In this document: piece by piece, positions 54,628-63,143 of the stretch
How the letters are laid out: each line of letters begins with the position of its first letter
Position numbering within the stretch: position 1 is the first letter of the stretch
From: Ardenticatenaceae bacterium
GTDB lineage: Bacteria > Chloroflexota > Anaerolineae > Promineifilales > Promineifilaceae
Length of the DNA stretch: 64,000 nt
Reading direction: 5' to 3'
NCBI GenBank assembly: GCA_020634245.1
Contig: JACKCC010000008.1
Location: 248,001-312,000, forward strand
Program-made: the position numbers and the translations under genes
Notes under the pieces: model-generated
What the model saw: only the letters and a program-made list of their open reading frames with translations
Databases searched by the model: none
Told to the model about the DNA's origin: nothing

Positions 54628-55724
54628 TGCGCTAAAAATTCATCAATCGCCGCAAACAGCGCTTCCATATCTTCCATTTGCAGGTCACCCATGTGAGCGA
54701 TGCGGAAGTTCTTGCCTTTCAGCGCACCGTAGCCGTTGGAGATAATCATGCCGCGTTCACGCAGGAAGGCGTTGAGGGCGGAAATGTCGTAGTTTTTATC
54801 GTTACTGATGCAGGTCACGGTGGGCGACCGGTAGCCTTCGGGGGCAAAGAGGGTCAGGCCGCGCGATTCGGCCCATTCGATGGTGCGGTCGCGCATGGCC
54901 AGATGGCGCGCCCAGCGGTTTTCCATACCCTCGGCCATCATGTCGTCGAGCTGCTTGTCCAGGGCGTAGAGGAGGGAAACGGCCGTTGTCGCCGGGGTCT
55001 GGTTCTTCAACAAATATTTCTCCAACACGAGGAAGTCGAAATACCAGCCTCTGGCCGGTACAGTCTTCGCTTTTTCCATCGCCCGGTCGGAAACGGCAGC
55101 AAAGGTCAATCCGGCGGGCAGGGCAAAGGCTTTTTGACTGCTGGTCAGCAGCACGTCCAAATCCCAGTCGTCGAAGGGGATGGCCACACCGGCCATGCTG
55201 CTCACGGCATCGACCAGAATCATGATGTTTTCACCGTTGGGAGCCTGGCGCACGACCTGGGCAATGGCTTCGATGGGATTGGTCACGCCGGTGCTGGTTT
55301 CGTTGTGGGCCACGGTGATGGCGTCGAAGCCGCCCTGAGCCAGCCGTTCGGCCACCGCTTCGGGCAGGATGGGCTGGCCCCATTCGGCTTCCAGGACTTC
55401 GTTCTCGCGGCCGCAGGCTGCGGTGATTTCGCGCCAGCGGTCGCTGAACGCGCCGTTGACGCAGTTGAGGACTTTACCGTTGGCGACGTTGCGGATGGCC
55501 GCTTCCATGAAGCCGGTGCCGGTGGCGGCGTTGAGGAGGACGCGCTTTTCGGTCAGGAAGACTTTGGCCAGTTTGGGGCGGATACGGCCGATTAGGGCGG
55601 TACATTCGGGCATCCGGTGGCCGACCATCCAGTCGGCCTGGGCGTCTAACACCTCTGGCCGCACTTCGGTCGGACCGGGGATGAATAGTTTCACGTGTTT
55701 GTCTGCTCTAACTTTTTCGCTCAT
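54624..55724 (-). CDS. Class V aminotransferase (SerC-like or alanine/serine-glyoxylate type)
   Basis: A 366-residue PLP enzyme. FIPGPTEVRPEVLDAQADWMVGHRMPECTALIGRI is the family start, VDAVSSMAGV holds the PLP-binding Asp and TSSQKAFALPAGL the Schiff-base Lys (about 194). Beside serA it may act as the phosphoserine aminotransferase, as similar enzymes do in some bacteria and archaea; alanine-glyoxylate activity is the alternative. GGAGA lies only one base from the ATG at 55733 but about 10 from the ATG at 55724, so the later start is chosen. Confidence 0.87.
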   Translation of the reverse strand: MSEKVRADKHVKLFIPGPTEVRPEVLDAQADWMVGHRMPECTALIGRIRPKLAKVFLTEKRVLLNAATGTGFMEAAIRNVANGKVLNCVNGAFSDRWREITAACGRENEVLEAEWGQPILPEAVAERLAQGGFDAITVAHNETSTGVTNPIEAIAQVVRQAPNGENIMILVDAVSSMAGVAIPFDDWDLDVLLTSSQKAFALPAGLTFAAVSDRAMEKAKTVPARGWYFDFLVLEKYLLKNQTPATTAVSLLYALDKQLDDMMAEGMENRWARHLAMRDRTIEWAESRGLTLFAPEGYRSPTVTCISNDKNYDISALNAFLRERGMIISNGYGALKGKNFRIAHMGDLQMEDMEALFAAIDEFLAQ

Positions 55725-55968
55725 GATTGTCATTCTCCTTCAATCAAATAAATTTTGGTTCAGGTATTCAGAAATAGTGATTGAAGAACGGGAGATTGGC
55801 TGAAAAATCCGTTCAACGTCCAATCTCTAAACGCTCGTTTTCAAGTACAACTCAATTATCCCACGTAATAAAACCTATGCACATCTCGCACGATTTTTCC
55901 GGCCACAAACAATTTGTAACTGTCGGAAACGGCCGTTCCCAGCAATATGCCCCAATCAAAACCATGAC

Positions 55969-55977
55969 TGGTATAAT
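55969..55977 (+). promoter_or_regulatory. Extended -10 promoter of the AICAR transformylase gene
   Basis: TGGTATAAT at 55969-55977 is a full TGn extended -10. The predicted transcription start is about 55984, giving a 28-base leader before ATG 56012. A HIP-like ACGGCCGT occurs at 55930. Confidence 0.65.
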
Positions 55978-56011
55978 TACCGTAATCTGCAAAATCAGGA
56001 TGATGAGCCAT

Positions 56012-57184
56012 ATGAATCAACAAATTGAATTACGGTATGGGTGCAATCCCCATCAAACCCCGGCTTCTGTTTACACGCAAAATAGTGACCTGCCCATTCA
56101 AGTACTAAACGGAACACCCGGTTACATTAATCTGCTGGATGCACTCAATGGCTGGCAGTTAGTGCGCGAACTGAAGCAAGCGCTAAACATGCCGGCCGCG
56201 GCTTCGTTCAAACATGTCAGTCCGGCGGGAGCGGCAACGGCCGTACCCATGTCCGACGTACTCAAACAAATCCACTTCGTCGCCGATGTTGAGCTTTCGC
56301 CGCTAGCCACCGCCTATGCCCGCGCTCGCGGCGCCGACCGGTTGTCCTCTTTTGGCGATTGGGCTGCTTTGAGCGACGTTGTCGATGTGCCCACCGCCCA
56401 CCTGCTGGCCCGTGAAGTCTCCGATGGCGTCATCGCCCCTGGTTACGAGCCGGACGCGCTGGCAATTTTGCAAGAGAAAAAACAGGGCAGCTATCGCGTC
56501 ATTCAAATTGACCCCAATTACGAGCCGCCAGCCATCGAAACACGTGATGTTTTTGGCGTGACCTTTGCCCAACAACGCAGCCAGATCGTCCCCACCCCAG
56601 CCGATCTGACCGAAATCGTCACCGCCAACCGGCATCTTCCCGACACCGCCCGCCGTGACATGATCATTGCCCTCATCACTCTTAAATACACCCAATCCAA
56701 TTCCGTTTGTTACGCTTACGACGGCCAGGTCATTGGCGTCGGCGCGGGGCAGCAGTCACGCATTCACTGTACCCGGCTGGCCGGCAGCAAAGCCGACACC
56801 TGGTTCCTGCGCCAACACCGGCGCGTCCTCAATCTTCCCTTCCGCGATGGCATCAAACGACCGGAACGAGACAATGCCATCGATCAATATTTGATGGGCC
56901 ATTTAACCCAGGCAGAAGAATCCTACTGGCTGCAAAGTTTTAACCAGCCGCCGATCAGATTGACGGCAGATGAAAAACGCGATTGGATCGCCCAGTTTAG
57001 CGGCGTCACCCTGGGTTCAGACGCTTTCTTCCCTTTCCGCGACAGCATTGACCGCGCTTCCCAAAGCGGTGTGACCTATGTCGTCCAGCCTGGCGGTTCA
57101 GTCCGCGACGACGTAGTCATCGAAGCCTGTGATGAATACGGCATGGTAATGGCCCTCACCGGCACACGCCTGTTCCACCATTAA
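56012..57184 (+). CDS. AICAR transformylase, stand-alone (PurH C-terminal domain only)
   Basis: A 390-residue enzyme that formylates AICAR to FAICAR with 10-formyl-THF. It starts [17 protein letters not shown] and has the catalytic pair Lys67-His68 in [40 protein letters not shown] and [13 protein letters not shown] are conserved C-terminal stretches. The N-terminal IMP cyclohydrolase (MGS-like) domain of normal PurH, about 200 residues, is missing. The next gene supplies a PurO-like cyclohydrolase. AGGA lies 11 bp before the chosen ATG. Confidence 0.9.
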   Translation: MNQQIELRYGCNPHQTPASVYTQNSDLPIQVLNGTPGYINLLDALNGWQLVRELKQALNMPAAASFKHVSPAGAATAVPMSDVLKQIHFVADVELSPLATAYARARGADRLSSFGDWAALSDVVDVPTAHLLAREVSDGVIAPGYEPDALAILQEKKQGSYRVIQIDPNYEPPAIETRDVFGVTFAQQRSQIVPTPADLTEIVTANRHLPDTARRDMIIALITLKYTQSNSVCYAYDGQVIGVGAGQQSRIHCTRLAGSKADTWFLRQHRRVLNLPFRDGIKRPERDNAIDQYLMGHLTQAEESYWLQSFNQPPIRLTADEKRDWIAQFSGVTLGSDAFFPFRDSIDRASQSGVTYVVQPGGSVRDDVVIEACDEYGMVMALTGTRLFHH

Positions 57185-57245
57185 GTAAGAGCTAGAGCGA
57201 GAGGAAAAACAGCCTCTGGCTCTATCCTCTAGCTTCATTCAAATT

Positions 57246-57965
57246 ATGACAATTTCAACGATTGCACAAACAAATTTCGAGAAACATATCCGGCAAAACA
57301 GCTATCCGGGACGCGGTCTGGTGATTGGCCGGACGGGCGCAGGCAATTGGGCCATCGTGTATTGGATCATGGGCCGCAGCGCCAACAGCCGCAACCGCCG
57401 CTTTGTAGCCGACGGAACAGCGCTGCGCACGGGACCGGTTGACATAACTTTGGTTGAAAACCCCGAACTGATCATCTATGAAGCCATGCTGGAAATGCCG
57501 GGGATTTTCCTGGTCAGTAATGGCGACCAAACGCGAACTATTTACCAAACGCTGCAAACCGGCGGCTCGTTTGACGACGCTCTGCTGACGCGGGAACGGG
57601 AACCGGATGCGCCCAACTATACGCCGCGCATCAGCGGTATGCTTGAACCTGAGAATGAAACCTGCCTCATTACGTTGAGCATCTTAAAAGCTAATCCGGC
57701 CAACCCGGTTCTGACCGACCGGTTTACCTATCGTCCCGCCCCGCCGCCGCCCGGTTTTGGTTACTGCCTAACAACCTATATGGGCAACGGCCGTCCCCTG
57801 TCCAGCTTCTCCGGTGATCCATTATGGCTGCCGCTGCAAGGCCCACCCGAAACCATCCTGCAAATCTATTGGAATGGGTTGGATGCGGATAACCGGGTGG
57901 CATTGGCAGTCAAAACGATAGAGAACGGCCGTAGCAATATCCTCATCCTCAATCAAAATGGATAG
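57246..57965 (+). CDS. PurO-like IMP cyclohydrolase
   Basis: A 239-residue protein similar to the archaeal-type IMP cyclohydrolase family. GRGLVIGRTGAGNWAIVYWIMGRSANSRNR, FLVSNGDQTRTIY, YTPRISGMLEP and CLTTYMGNGRPL reproduce the order and character of PurO motifs (GRS, SNG, TPRI, TTY). It would close FAICAR to IMP, the step missing from the AICAR transformylase just upstream. A 62-bp gap with a hairpin (GCTAGAG...CTCTAGC) separates the two. Activity is inferred from motif and context. Confidence 0.82.
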   Translation: MTISTIAQTNFEKHIRQNSYPGRGLVIGRTGAGNWAIVYWIMGRSANSRNRRFVADGTALRTGPVDITLVENPELIIYEAMLEMPGIFLVSNGDQTRTIYQTLQTGGSFDDALLTREREPDAPNYTPRISGMLEPENETCLITLSILKANPANPVLTDRFTYRPAPPPPGFGYCLTTYMGNGRPLSSFSGDPLWLPLQGPPETILQIYWNGLDADNRVALAVKTIENGRSNILILNQNG

Positions 57966-58065
57966 ATCACCTGATCCAAATTCATTCAATTGAAAATGGG
58001 TGGATAGATTGGAAGGGAAACGGCCGTTTTCCCCATCTCAAAACACTGCCTTCAAAAAAACTTTC

Positions 58066-59358
58066 CAGGACCTTTCCAAACTCATAAATAATTGTAAAGG
58101 GCGAAATTGATCTTGGCATTGGCCATACGCAACATGGTTGGCAGATTTGTGAAGCCAAGCTTGCCAGCTAACCCGACAATGAAGTTGTTAATTGTAGCCA
58201 CTACGCTGGCTTGTGGTGTTCCTGACATCCTGGTTGCATCTTCCTTGAGCGTGACATCGCGACGGTAATGTAACCCATTTTCAATGCCCCAGTGATGGCG
58301 TGTCCACGCTAACAAACAGGACGCATCGGCACGTTCCTGGGGAACGCTAGTAATGCCATAAACAACTTCGTAGGTACATTTGCCAGTGGAGAGTTTTGTC
58401 ACTTTTCTCTCCAGCTTGAAAACCTGACGCAATCCAGGCCAGTTGATAAAGCGGGTGTCATCGCTCATTACCGTGATAGTTCGCTGCTCCAAACGACCAT
58501 GCGTTTTATTTGTCGCTTGGGCAATACCTTGGGGCAGCGGTGGCGTGTGCCATCCTTTCTCTTTGCGCGGCGGCACAAAGAATTGCTCGACATCCCCTAG
58601 CAAACGGGGCTGGTTGCTTTTGACAAACCAAAGATAATCGCCACCCTGAGCCATAATCTGCACCGACAACTTCCGTTGAGCGAACATAGCATCTCCAGAG
58701 ACAACCCGCCCTCTCAAGTCGAGTTGGTGCAGCAATTTGGGCGCAGCCTTGATTTCGTTTTCCTTTGCCTTCTTATCAACCTCTACTTGAGCCAAAACAA
58801 TCCCTTCTTCCGGCAAGTAGGCGGCCAATAGATGAACGCCCTGTGTTTTTCCCGCAGGAATTGTGCCGCGCAAAGTCTTGCCATCCATCGTAATGAGGAC
58901 GCTTTGCTGTCCGCCATAGTTCAGATGCAAGAATTGGCGGAATATCCGATGCAATTCATCCGCTGATATGACTTCATCCAGAACGCGTCGGATCGTGTTC
59001 AAGGATGGGGCCGTAAATCGTGTCGTTGGCAATACCGCAACCAAAAGCGAGCGGCGTAAGCGAATCCAAGCGGTAATGCCAGTCGGCGTATGCTCACCGG
59101 ATAATCGGGCTAACAAGATGGCTGACAATAAAAATGGCAATGGGTATAGTTTCCCCTGCGCTTTTCGCGTGTCTGGGATCTGTTGGAACAATTCAAAAAG
59201 GCCACCCAGGTCAAAAACGACGTTTTCTAATTGTTCGTTTGTAAATGTGATATGCTTCGTAATGAACCTCTTTTGTTTACTTGGTGGTCTTGGAAAATCT
59301 CAAGTGTAACAAAATGAGGTTCTTCTAGTTATTTTCTTATGAGTTTGGAAAAGTCCTG
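58066..59358 (-). mobile_element. Intact ISAs1-family insertion sequence
   Basis: A 1293-bp element with 22-bp inverted ends (58066-58087 and 59337-59358) that start CAGGAC and differ at one base, and an exact 10-bp target duplication AAAAACTTTC at 58056-58065 and 59359-59368. Its one gene is a transposase on the minus strand. The intact ends and duplication point to a recent insertion. No ACGGCCGT motif is inside it, unlike the surrounding DNA. Confidence 0.93.
58082..59191 (-). CDS. ISAs1-family DDE transposase
   Basis: A 369-residue transposase. IPDTRKAQGKLYPLPFLLSAILLARLSG matches the family N-terminus, VLITMDGKTLRGT the first catalytic Asp, LRGRVVSGDAMFAQRKLS the second, and HHWGIENGLHYRRDV the Glu. 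The frame opens with TTG at 59191; codons of the same frame continue upstream (TFTNEQLENVVFDLGGLFEL), with an ATT preceded by AAAGAGG as a possible non-standard start near 59260. The C-terminus runs into the left terminal repeat. Confidence 0.92.
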   Translation of the reverse strand: MFQQIPDTRKAQGKLYPLPFLLSAILLARLSGEHTPTGITAWIRLRRSLLVAVLPTTRFTAPSLNTIRRVLDEVISADELHRIFRQFLHLNYGGQQSVLITMDGKTLRGTIPAGKTQGVHLLAAYLPEEGIVLAQVEVDKKAKENEIKAAPKLLHQLDLRGRVVSGDAMFAQRKLSVQIMAQGGDYLWFVKSNQPRLLGDVEQFFVPPRKEKGWHTPPLPQGIAQATNKTHGRLEQRTITVMSDDTRFINWPGLRQVFKLERKVTKLSTGKCTYEVVYGITSVPQERADASCLLAWTRHHWGIENGLHYRRDVTLKEDATRMSGTPQASVVATINNFIVGLAGKLGFTNLPTMLRMANAKINFALYNYL

Positions 59359-59399
59359 AAAAACTTTCTCAATTACGCGACAATATTCTCTAATCTTGC

Positions 59400-59405
59400 T
59401 ATAAT
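59400..59405 (+). promoter_or_regulatory. Possible -10 box of the octahaem cytochrome gene
   Basis: TATAAT 127 bp before the gene, with no strong -35. The IS target duplication ends at 59368, so the insertion lies just upstream of where a -35 would be (about 59377). Confidence 0.35.
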
Positions 59406-59531
59406 TTGTGCAGCTATGGGTAAAATTACCCAAACAACAATTTGAGTGTTTTTGCCACAGCTGACCAACCAATTTAAATGGGAGCCTTTACAATCGAATA
59501 AACCGACGATTTCCTGAAAGGAGGTTCTCAA

Positions 59532-60803
59532 ATGAACCACAACCGCTTACATCCTATCATTATTCTGCTCATCATGTCCTTGATTGCCGTTGTGGGCTGT
59601 GCTGGGCCACAAGGTCCTGAGGGCCAGCTTGGTCCTGCCGGTGCTGCCGGCCCAGTTGGCCCCGTTGGCCCTGCTGGTCAAGACGCCACCGCCAGCCAGG
59701 AATTCGTTGGCTCCGAAAAATGTGGCGAATGCCACGAAAATATATACAGCAAATTTACCCTCTCTGCCCACCCCAATGACATCGTCAAAATTGACGGCGC
59801 TGCCCCCGCCTATCCCTACGATTCCATAACTGGCGGCGTTCCCGAACCACCAGAAGGCCACACCTGGGATGACATTTCCTACGTCATCGGCGGCAACGGC
59901 TGGAAAGCTCTGTTTTTGGATCAGGACGGCTACATCATAACCGGCCCAACGGCCCAGTACAATTTTGCCGTTGAAAGAATTACCTTTGAGGCAGATGCTG
60001 GTTGGTCCACTTACCACGATGGCGAACAAAACGTCATCGCCGATTGCGGACAGTGTCACACCACCGGCTACCGGCCACAGGGTCACCAAAACAATCTGGA
60101 AGGCATCGAAGGCACCTGGGAATTTGAGGGCGTGCAATGCGAAAACTGTCACGGCCCCGGCAGCCGCCATGCCGCTGATCCCTACGGCGTTCACATGGTT
60201 TTGGACCGCTCTTCCCAACTTTGCGGCGAATGCCATTATCGCGGCGACAAAGTCACCATCCAGGCCAGCGATGGGTTTGAGGAACACAACCAGCAGTTCA
60301 ACGACCTGTACAACTCCAAACATTTTGCTTTGTCTTGCGTGACCTGTCACGATCCGCACGCCAGTTCACTTTACGCCGACGAAACGGTTAACCCCAAAGA
60401 AGGAATTAATCAGGTGTGTGAATCGTGCCATTGGGCACAAAAAGCAGTGCAAAACAATCCACAGCATTTTAATGTGCAATGTGTGGACTGCCATATGCCC
60501 TACATGGCTCTTTCGGCTCAAGGTGACATTGAAAGGTTTACAGCCGATATTCGCAGCCACCAATTCGCCATCAACCCCGACCCGGCGGCGGCGCAGTTTA
60601 GCGAGGATGGCTCCCAGGTGATGCCGTATTTGACACTGCAATACGCCTGCCAGCATTGCCATAACGGCTCGTTCTTCACTTCACGGGATTTAGATGAACT
60701 GGCTGAAATGGCTAATGGGTATCATGATCCCATCCCGCCTACCCCCACACCATCCCCGGAACCGACAGCAACACCGGAAGCCGGTACCGGCAGCTCATCC
60801 TGA
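59532..60803 (+). CDS. Octahaem c-type cytochrome lipoprotein with collagen-like segment
   Basis: A 423-residue exported cytochrome. Lipobox VVGC near residue 23, then a Gly-X-Y segment GPQGPEGQLGPAGAAGPV and so on (about 25-50). Eight CxxCH haem sites follow: CGECH, CGQCH, CENCH, CGECH, CVTCH, CESCH, CVDCH and CQHCH. The arrangement is of the cytochrome c554/octahaem kind. The C-terminus is a Pro/Thr-rich tail. AAAGGAGGTTCTCAA is a strong ribosome site. Likely carries electrons between a membrane donor, perhaps the next gene product, and an outside acceptor. Confidence 0.92.
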   Translation: MNHNRLHPIIILLIMSLIAVVGCAGPQGPEGQLGPAGAAGPVGPVGPAGQDATASQEFVGSEKCGECHENIYSKFTLSAHPNDIVKIDGAAPAYPYDSITGGVPEPPEGHTWDDISYVIGGNGWKALFLDQDGYIITGPTAQYNFAVERITFEADAGWSTYHDGEQNVIADCGQCHTTGYRPQGHQNNLEGIEGTWEFEGVQCENCHGPGSRHAADPYGVHMVLDRSSQLCGECHYRGDKVTIQASDGFEEHNQQFNDLYNSKHFALSCVTCHDPHASSLYADETVNPKEGINQVCESCHWAQKAVQNNPQHFNVQCVDCHMPYMALSAQGDIERFTADIRSHQFAINPDPAAAQFSEDGSQVMPYLTLQYACQHCHNGSFFTSRDLDELAEMANGYHDPIPPTPTPSPEPTATPEAGTGSSS

Positions 60804-60809
60804 TAATTC

Positions 60810-60853
60810 GACTCAGTAAGTGACAGCCATTTTCAAAGTGGCTGTCACTTACG
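60810..60853. repeat. Hairpin between the two cytochrome genes
   Basis: GTAAGTGACAGCC (60817-60829) pairs with GGCTGTCACTTAC (60840-60852), a perfect 13-bp stem with a 10-nt loop. No T-run follows, so read-through into the next gene is expected. Confidence 0.7.
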
Positions 60854-60871
60854 CTGCAATAGGAGCATCCC

Positions 60872-62596
60872 ATGCGAAAATTATGGTCTGCATTTAAACG
60901 TTTCGTTTTTCCGCCAGCCGGCAGCCCGATGTGGCTGCGAGTTTTGCCGTTTGCCATCGCCGGTGTGCTAACGCTGGCCGTCATTTACGGCAGTGTTGAA
61001 GCCTGGACGTATACCAATTCATCCGAATTTTGTGGCACAACCTGCCACACAATGCCACCGCAGTTCAGTGCTTACCAGCAGTCACCTCATGCGCGGGTGC
61101 AGTGCGTGGAGTGTCATATCGGCCGTGATGTGTTCACGACGCAGTTTACGCGGAAAGCGGGGGATTTGCGCCATGTCATTCTGACAATTACACAGGACTA
61201 TGAATATCCTATTCAATCGCGGGCAATGCGTCCAGCGCGGGATTCTTGCGAGAAATGCCATTTCCCGGAAAAGTTTTCTGATGATAGTTTGCGGGAAATT
61301 CGGCACTATTCAGGGGAAGATAATTCGGAGGAAAGTACATTTTTAATCTTGAAAACCGGTGGTGGTTCGCAGCGAGAAGGATTGGGGCGCGGTATTCATT
61401 GGCATATTGAAAATGAGGTTTATTACCTGCCTACGGACGATTTACAACAAGATATTCCTTATGTTCGCGCTTATGATGCTGATGGCAATATGACGGAATA
61501 TTATGATATTGCCTCGGGTATCACACCCGAGGATGTGGCCGGCAGCACTCTAGAACAAATGGATTGTATTACTTGCCACAATCGGATTACGCACCGAATT
61601 CCCAGCCCGGAAACGGCCGTTAGCCAGGCCCTGTCCAAAAAATTAATATCGCCTGATTTACCGGATGTCTACAATCAATCGGTTGCTTTACTACGAGCCT
61701 CCTACCCCGATCAGGAAACGGCATTGGTGGCGATGACCAGCCTGAAAGATTTTTATGCCGACAATTACCCTGAAGTGTATGCCGAGCAGCTAGACAAAAT
61801 AGAATCGGCCGTTTCCCACTTAGAAGTTATCTACAGCCAAATTGTCTTCCAAGACCAAAAAATAAGTTGGGACACTCATCCCGATAATTTGGGACACAAA
61901 GATAATCCGGGCTGCTTCCGCTGTCACGACGGCAAACATCTGACCGGTGAAGAGGAAGCGATCCGACTAGAGTGCAACTTATGCCACTCAGTACCGGTTC
62001 AAACTGATGAAACCACTTTGGTCACCGATCTGGAGTTAGTACGCGGCCCGGAGCCACCTTCCCATACCCACTCCAGTTGGATTACGCTGCACGGCAAAGT
62101 GATCGATTCATCCTGCGCCGCCTGCCACAAACCGGCTGATGGTAATGTAGACTATACGCAGTTAACAGGCAAGCCGCCAGCCGATGGCTCTTTCTGCGGT
62201 AATGCAGCCTGTCACGGCCCAGATTGGGAGTTTTCCGGCTTTGACTCACCGGAATTGCAGCCGGTTTTGGAGCGGCAAAAGTACATTTTGCTGAATACCA
62301 GCCCCTATCTACTGGAAGGCGTGCCCCGTAATTACGAAGAAACGTTTAAGGCAATGTTTAACGGCCGTTGCACCGGCTGCCACAGTGGAAATAGCCCCGA
62401 AGCCGGATTAGACCTCAGCAGCTATAAGACTATCATGGCCGGTTCACCAGATGGTCCAGTACTTATCCCTGGCGACCCCGACGGCAGCTTGATCATCCAG
62501 CGCCAATCACAGCCCGATCCCCACTTTGGCCAGGTACTTCCCGATGAACTGGAAGCCCTGCGCGATTGGATAGCCGCTGGCGCGCCGGAAAAATAA
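60872..62596 (+). CDS. NapC/NirT-like membrane multihaem cytochrome c
   Basis: A 574-residue protein. One N-terminal membrane helix (about 20-45) precedes the haem part. The first site is non-standard, FCGTTCHTM (CX3CH); then CVECH, CEKCH, CITCH, CFRCH, CNLCH, CAACH, a CX4CH site CGNAACH and CTGCH: nine candidates. The TM helix plus CHxM-type first haem is the quinol-oxidising NapC/NrfH layout, but the C-terminal extension is much longer. It probably feeds electrons from quinol to the octahaem protein. Confidence 0.87.
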   Translation: MRKLWSAFKRFVFPPAGSPMWLRVLPFAIAGVLTLAVIYGSVEAWTYTNSSEFCGTTCHTMPPQFSAYQQSPHARVQCVECHIGRDVFTTQFTRKAGDLRHVILTITQDYEYPIQSRAMRPARDSCEKCHFPEKFSDDSLREIRHYSGEDNSEESTFLILKTGGGSQREGLGRGIHWHIENEVYYLPTDDLQQDIPYVRAYDADGNMTEYYDIASGITPEDVAGSTLEQMDCITCHNRITHRIPSPETAVSQALSKKLISPDLPDVYNQSVALLRASYPDQETALVAMTSLKDFYADNYPEVYAEQLDKIESAVSHLEVIYSQIVFQDQKISWDTHPDNLGHKDNPGCFRCHDGKHLTGEEEAIRLECNLCHSVPVQTDETTLVTDLELVRGPEPPSHTHSSWITLHGKVIDSSCAACHKPADGNVDYTQLTGKPPADGSFCGNAACHGPDWEFSGFDSPELQPVLERQKYILLNTSPYLLEGVPRNYEETFKAMFNGRCTGCHSGNSPEAGLDLSSYKTIMAGSPDGPVLIPGDPDGSLIIQRQSQPDPHFGQVLPDELEALRDWIAAGAPEK

Positions 62597-62659
62597 CAAC
62601 GGTCTATACCCATCAAACAGCGTCAGGCTTACGGTATTTAAAAGAAAAATCCATTACCC

Positions 62660-62697
62660 AAAAACACCTCCAGGACTCTGTCTGGGGGTGTTTTTTT
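62660..62697 (+). terminator. Rho-independent terminator after the NapC-like gene
   Basis: AAACACCTCCAG pairs with CTGGGGGTGTTT (one wobble) around a short loop and ends in TTTTTTT. It ends the two-gene cytochrome operon. Confidence 0.88.
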
Positions 62698-63031
62698 AAT
62701 CATAACAGCCAACCATTAACAAGCGTTCGTTTTTAACTTAGCGAAACACCCTCTCCCCAACCCACTCCCTTTGGGAGACATCCTCTCTTACTCTCTAAAT
62801 GTTGAACCGGGTAACAACGTTGTCGTTTCGAGATCCGCCTAGAAATCCCTATGCACTTGCAAATTGGGCAGGATTGCTCTCTTCGTTCGGAGCAACTGTG
62901 ACAACTTCATTGCCCGTTTTATTTCTTAAAAACCAACTGGGAGGGGATTAAGGGGAGAGCTGCCAATCGCTGACTTATTATTGAATGCTTACCTAACCAT
63001 CCAGACCCCACCCCATGTCAGGTTATACATA

Positions 63032-63066
63032 AAAAAGCGACACTCCAATAAGAAGTGTCGCTTTTT
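63032..63066. terminator. Bidirectional terminator between convergent cytochrome genes
   Basis: A perfect 13-bp stem: AAAAAGCGACACT (63032-63044) and AGTGTCGCTTTTT (63054-63066). The T-run and A-run make it work in both directions. Confidence 0.9.
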
Positions 63067-63143
63067 CGATTCAATTAACCTGTCACAAAATCATCATACG
63101 GCGAGATTCACCCTACTTTCCAACTTTGAGACAGAACCCAGAA

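Larger units (their letters stand above)
62597..63143. other. Intergenic region with terminators and a repeat
   Basis: About 550 bases between the convergent cytochrome genes. It holds two terminators (62660-62697 and 63032-63066) and an imperfect inverted repeat, CTCTCCCCAACCCACTCCC (about 62752-62770) with GGGAGGGGATTAAGGGGAG (62939-62957), that looks like a decayed dispersed element. A palindrome AACAACGTTGT lies near 62813. No gene is supported. Confidence 0.5.

Noticed and set aside
54678..55595. 305-codon plus-strand open frame opposite the class V aminotransferase
   Set aside because: Gly/His/Val-rich composition typical of the reverse of a GC-rich gene, with no ribosome site or motif.
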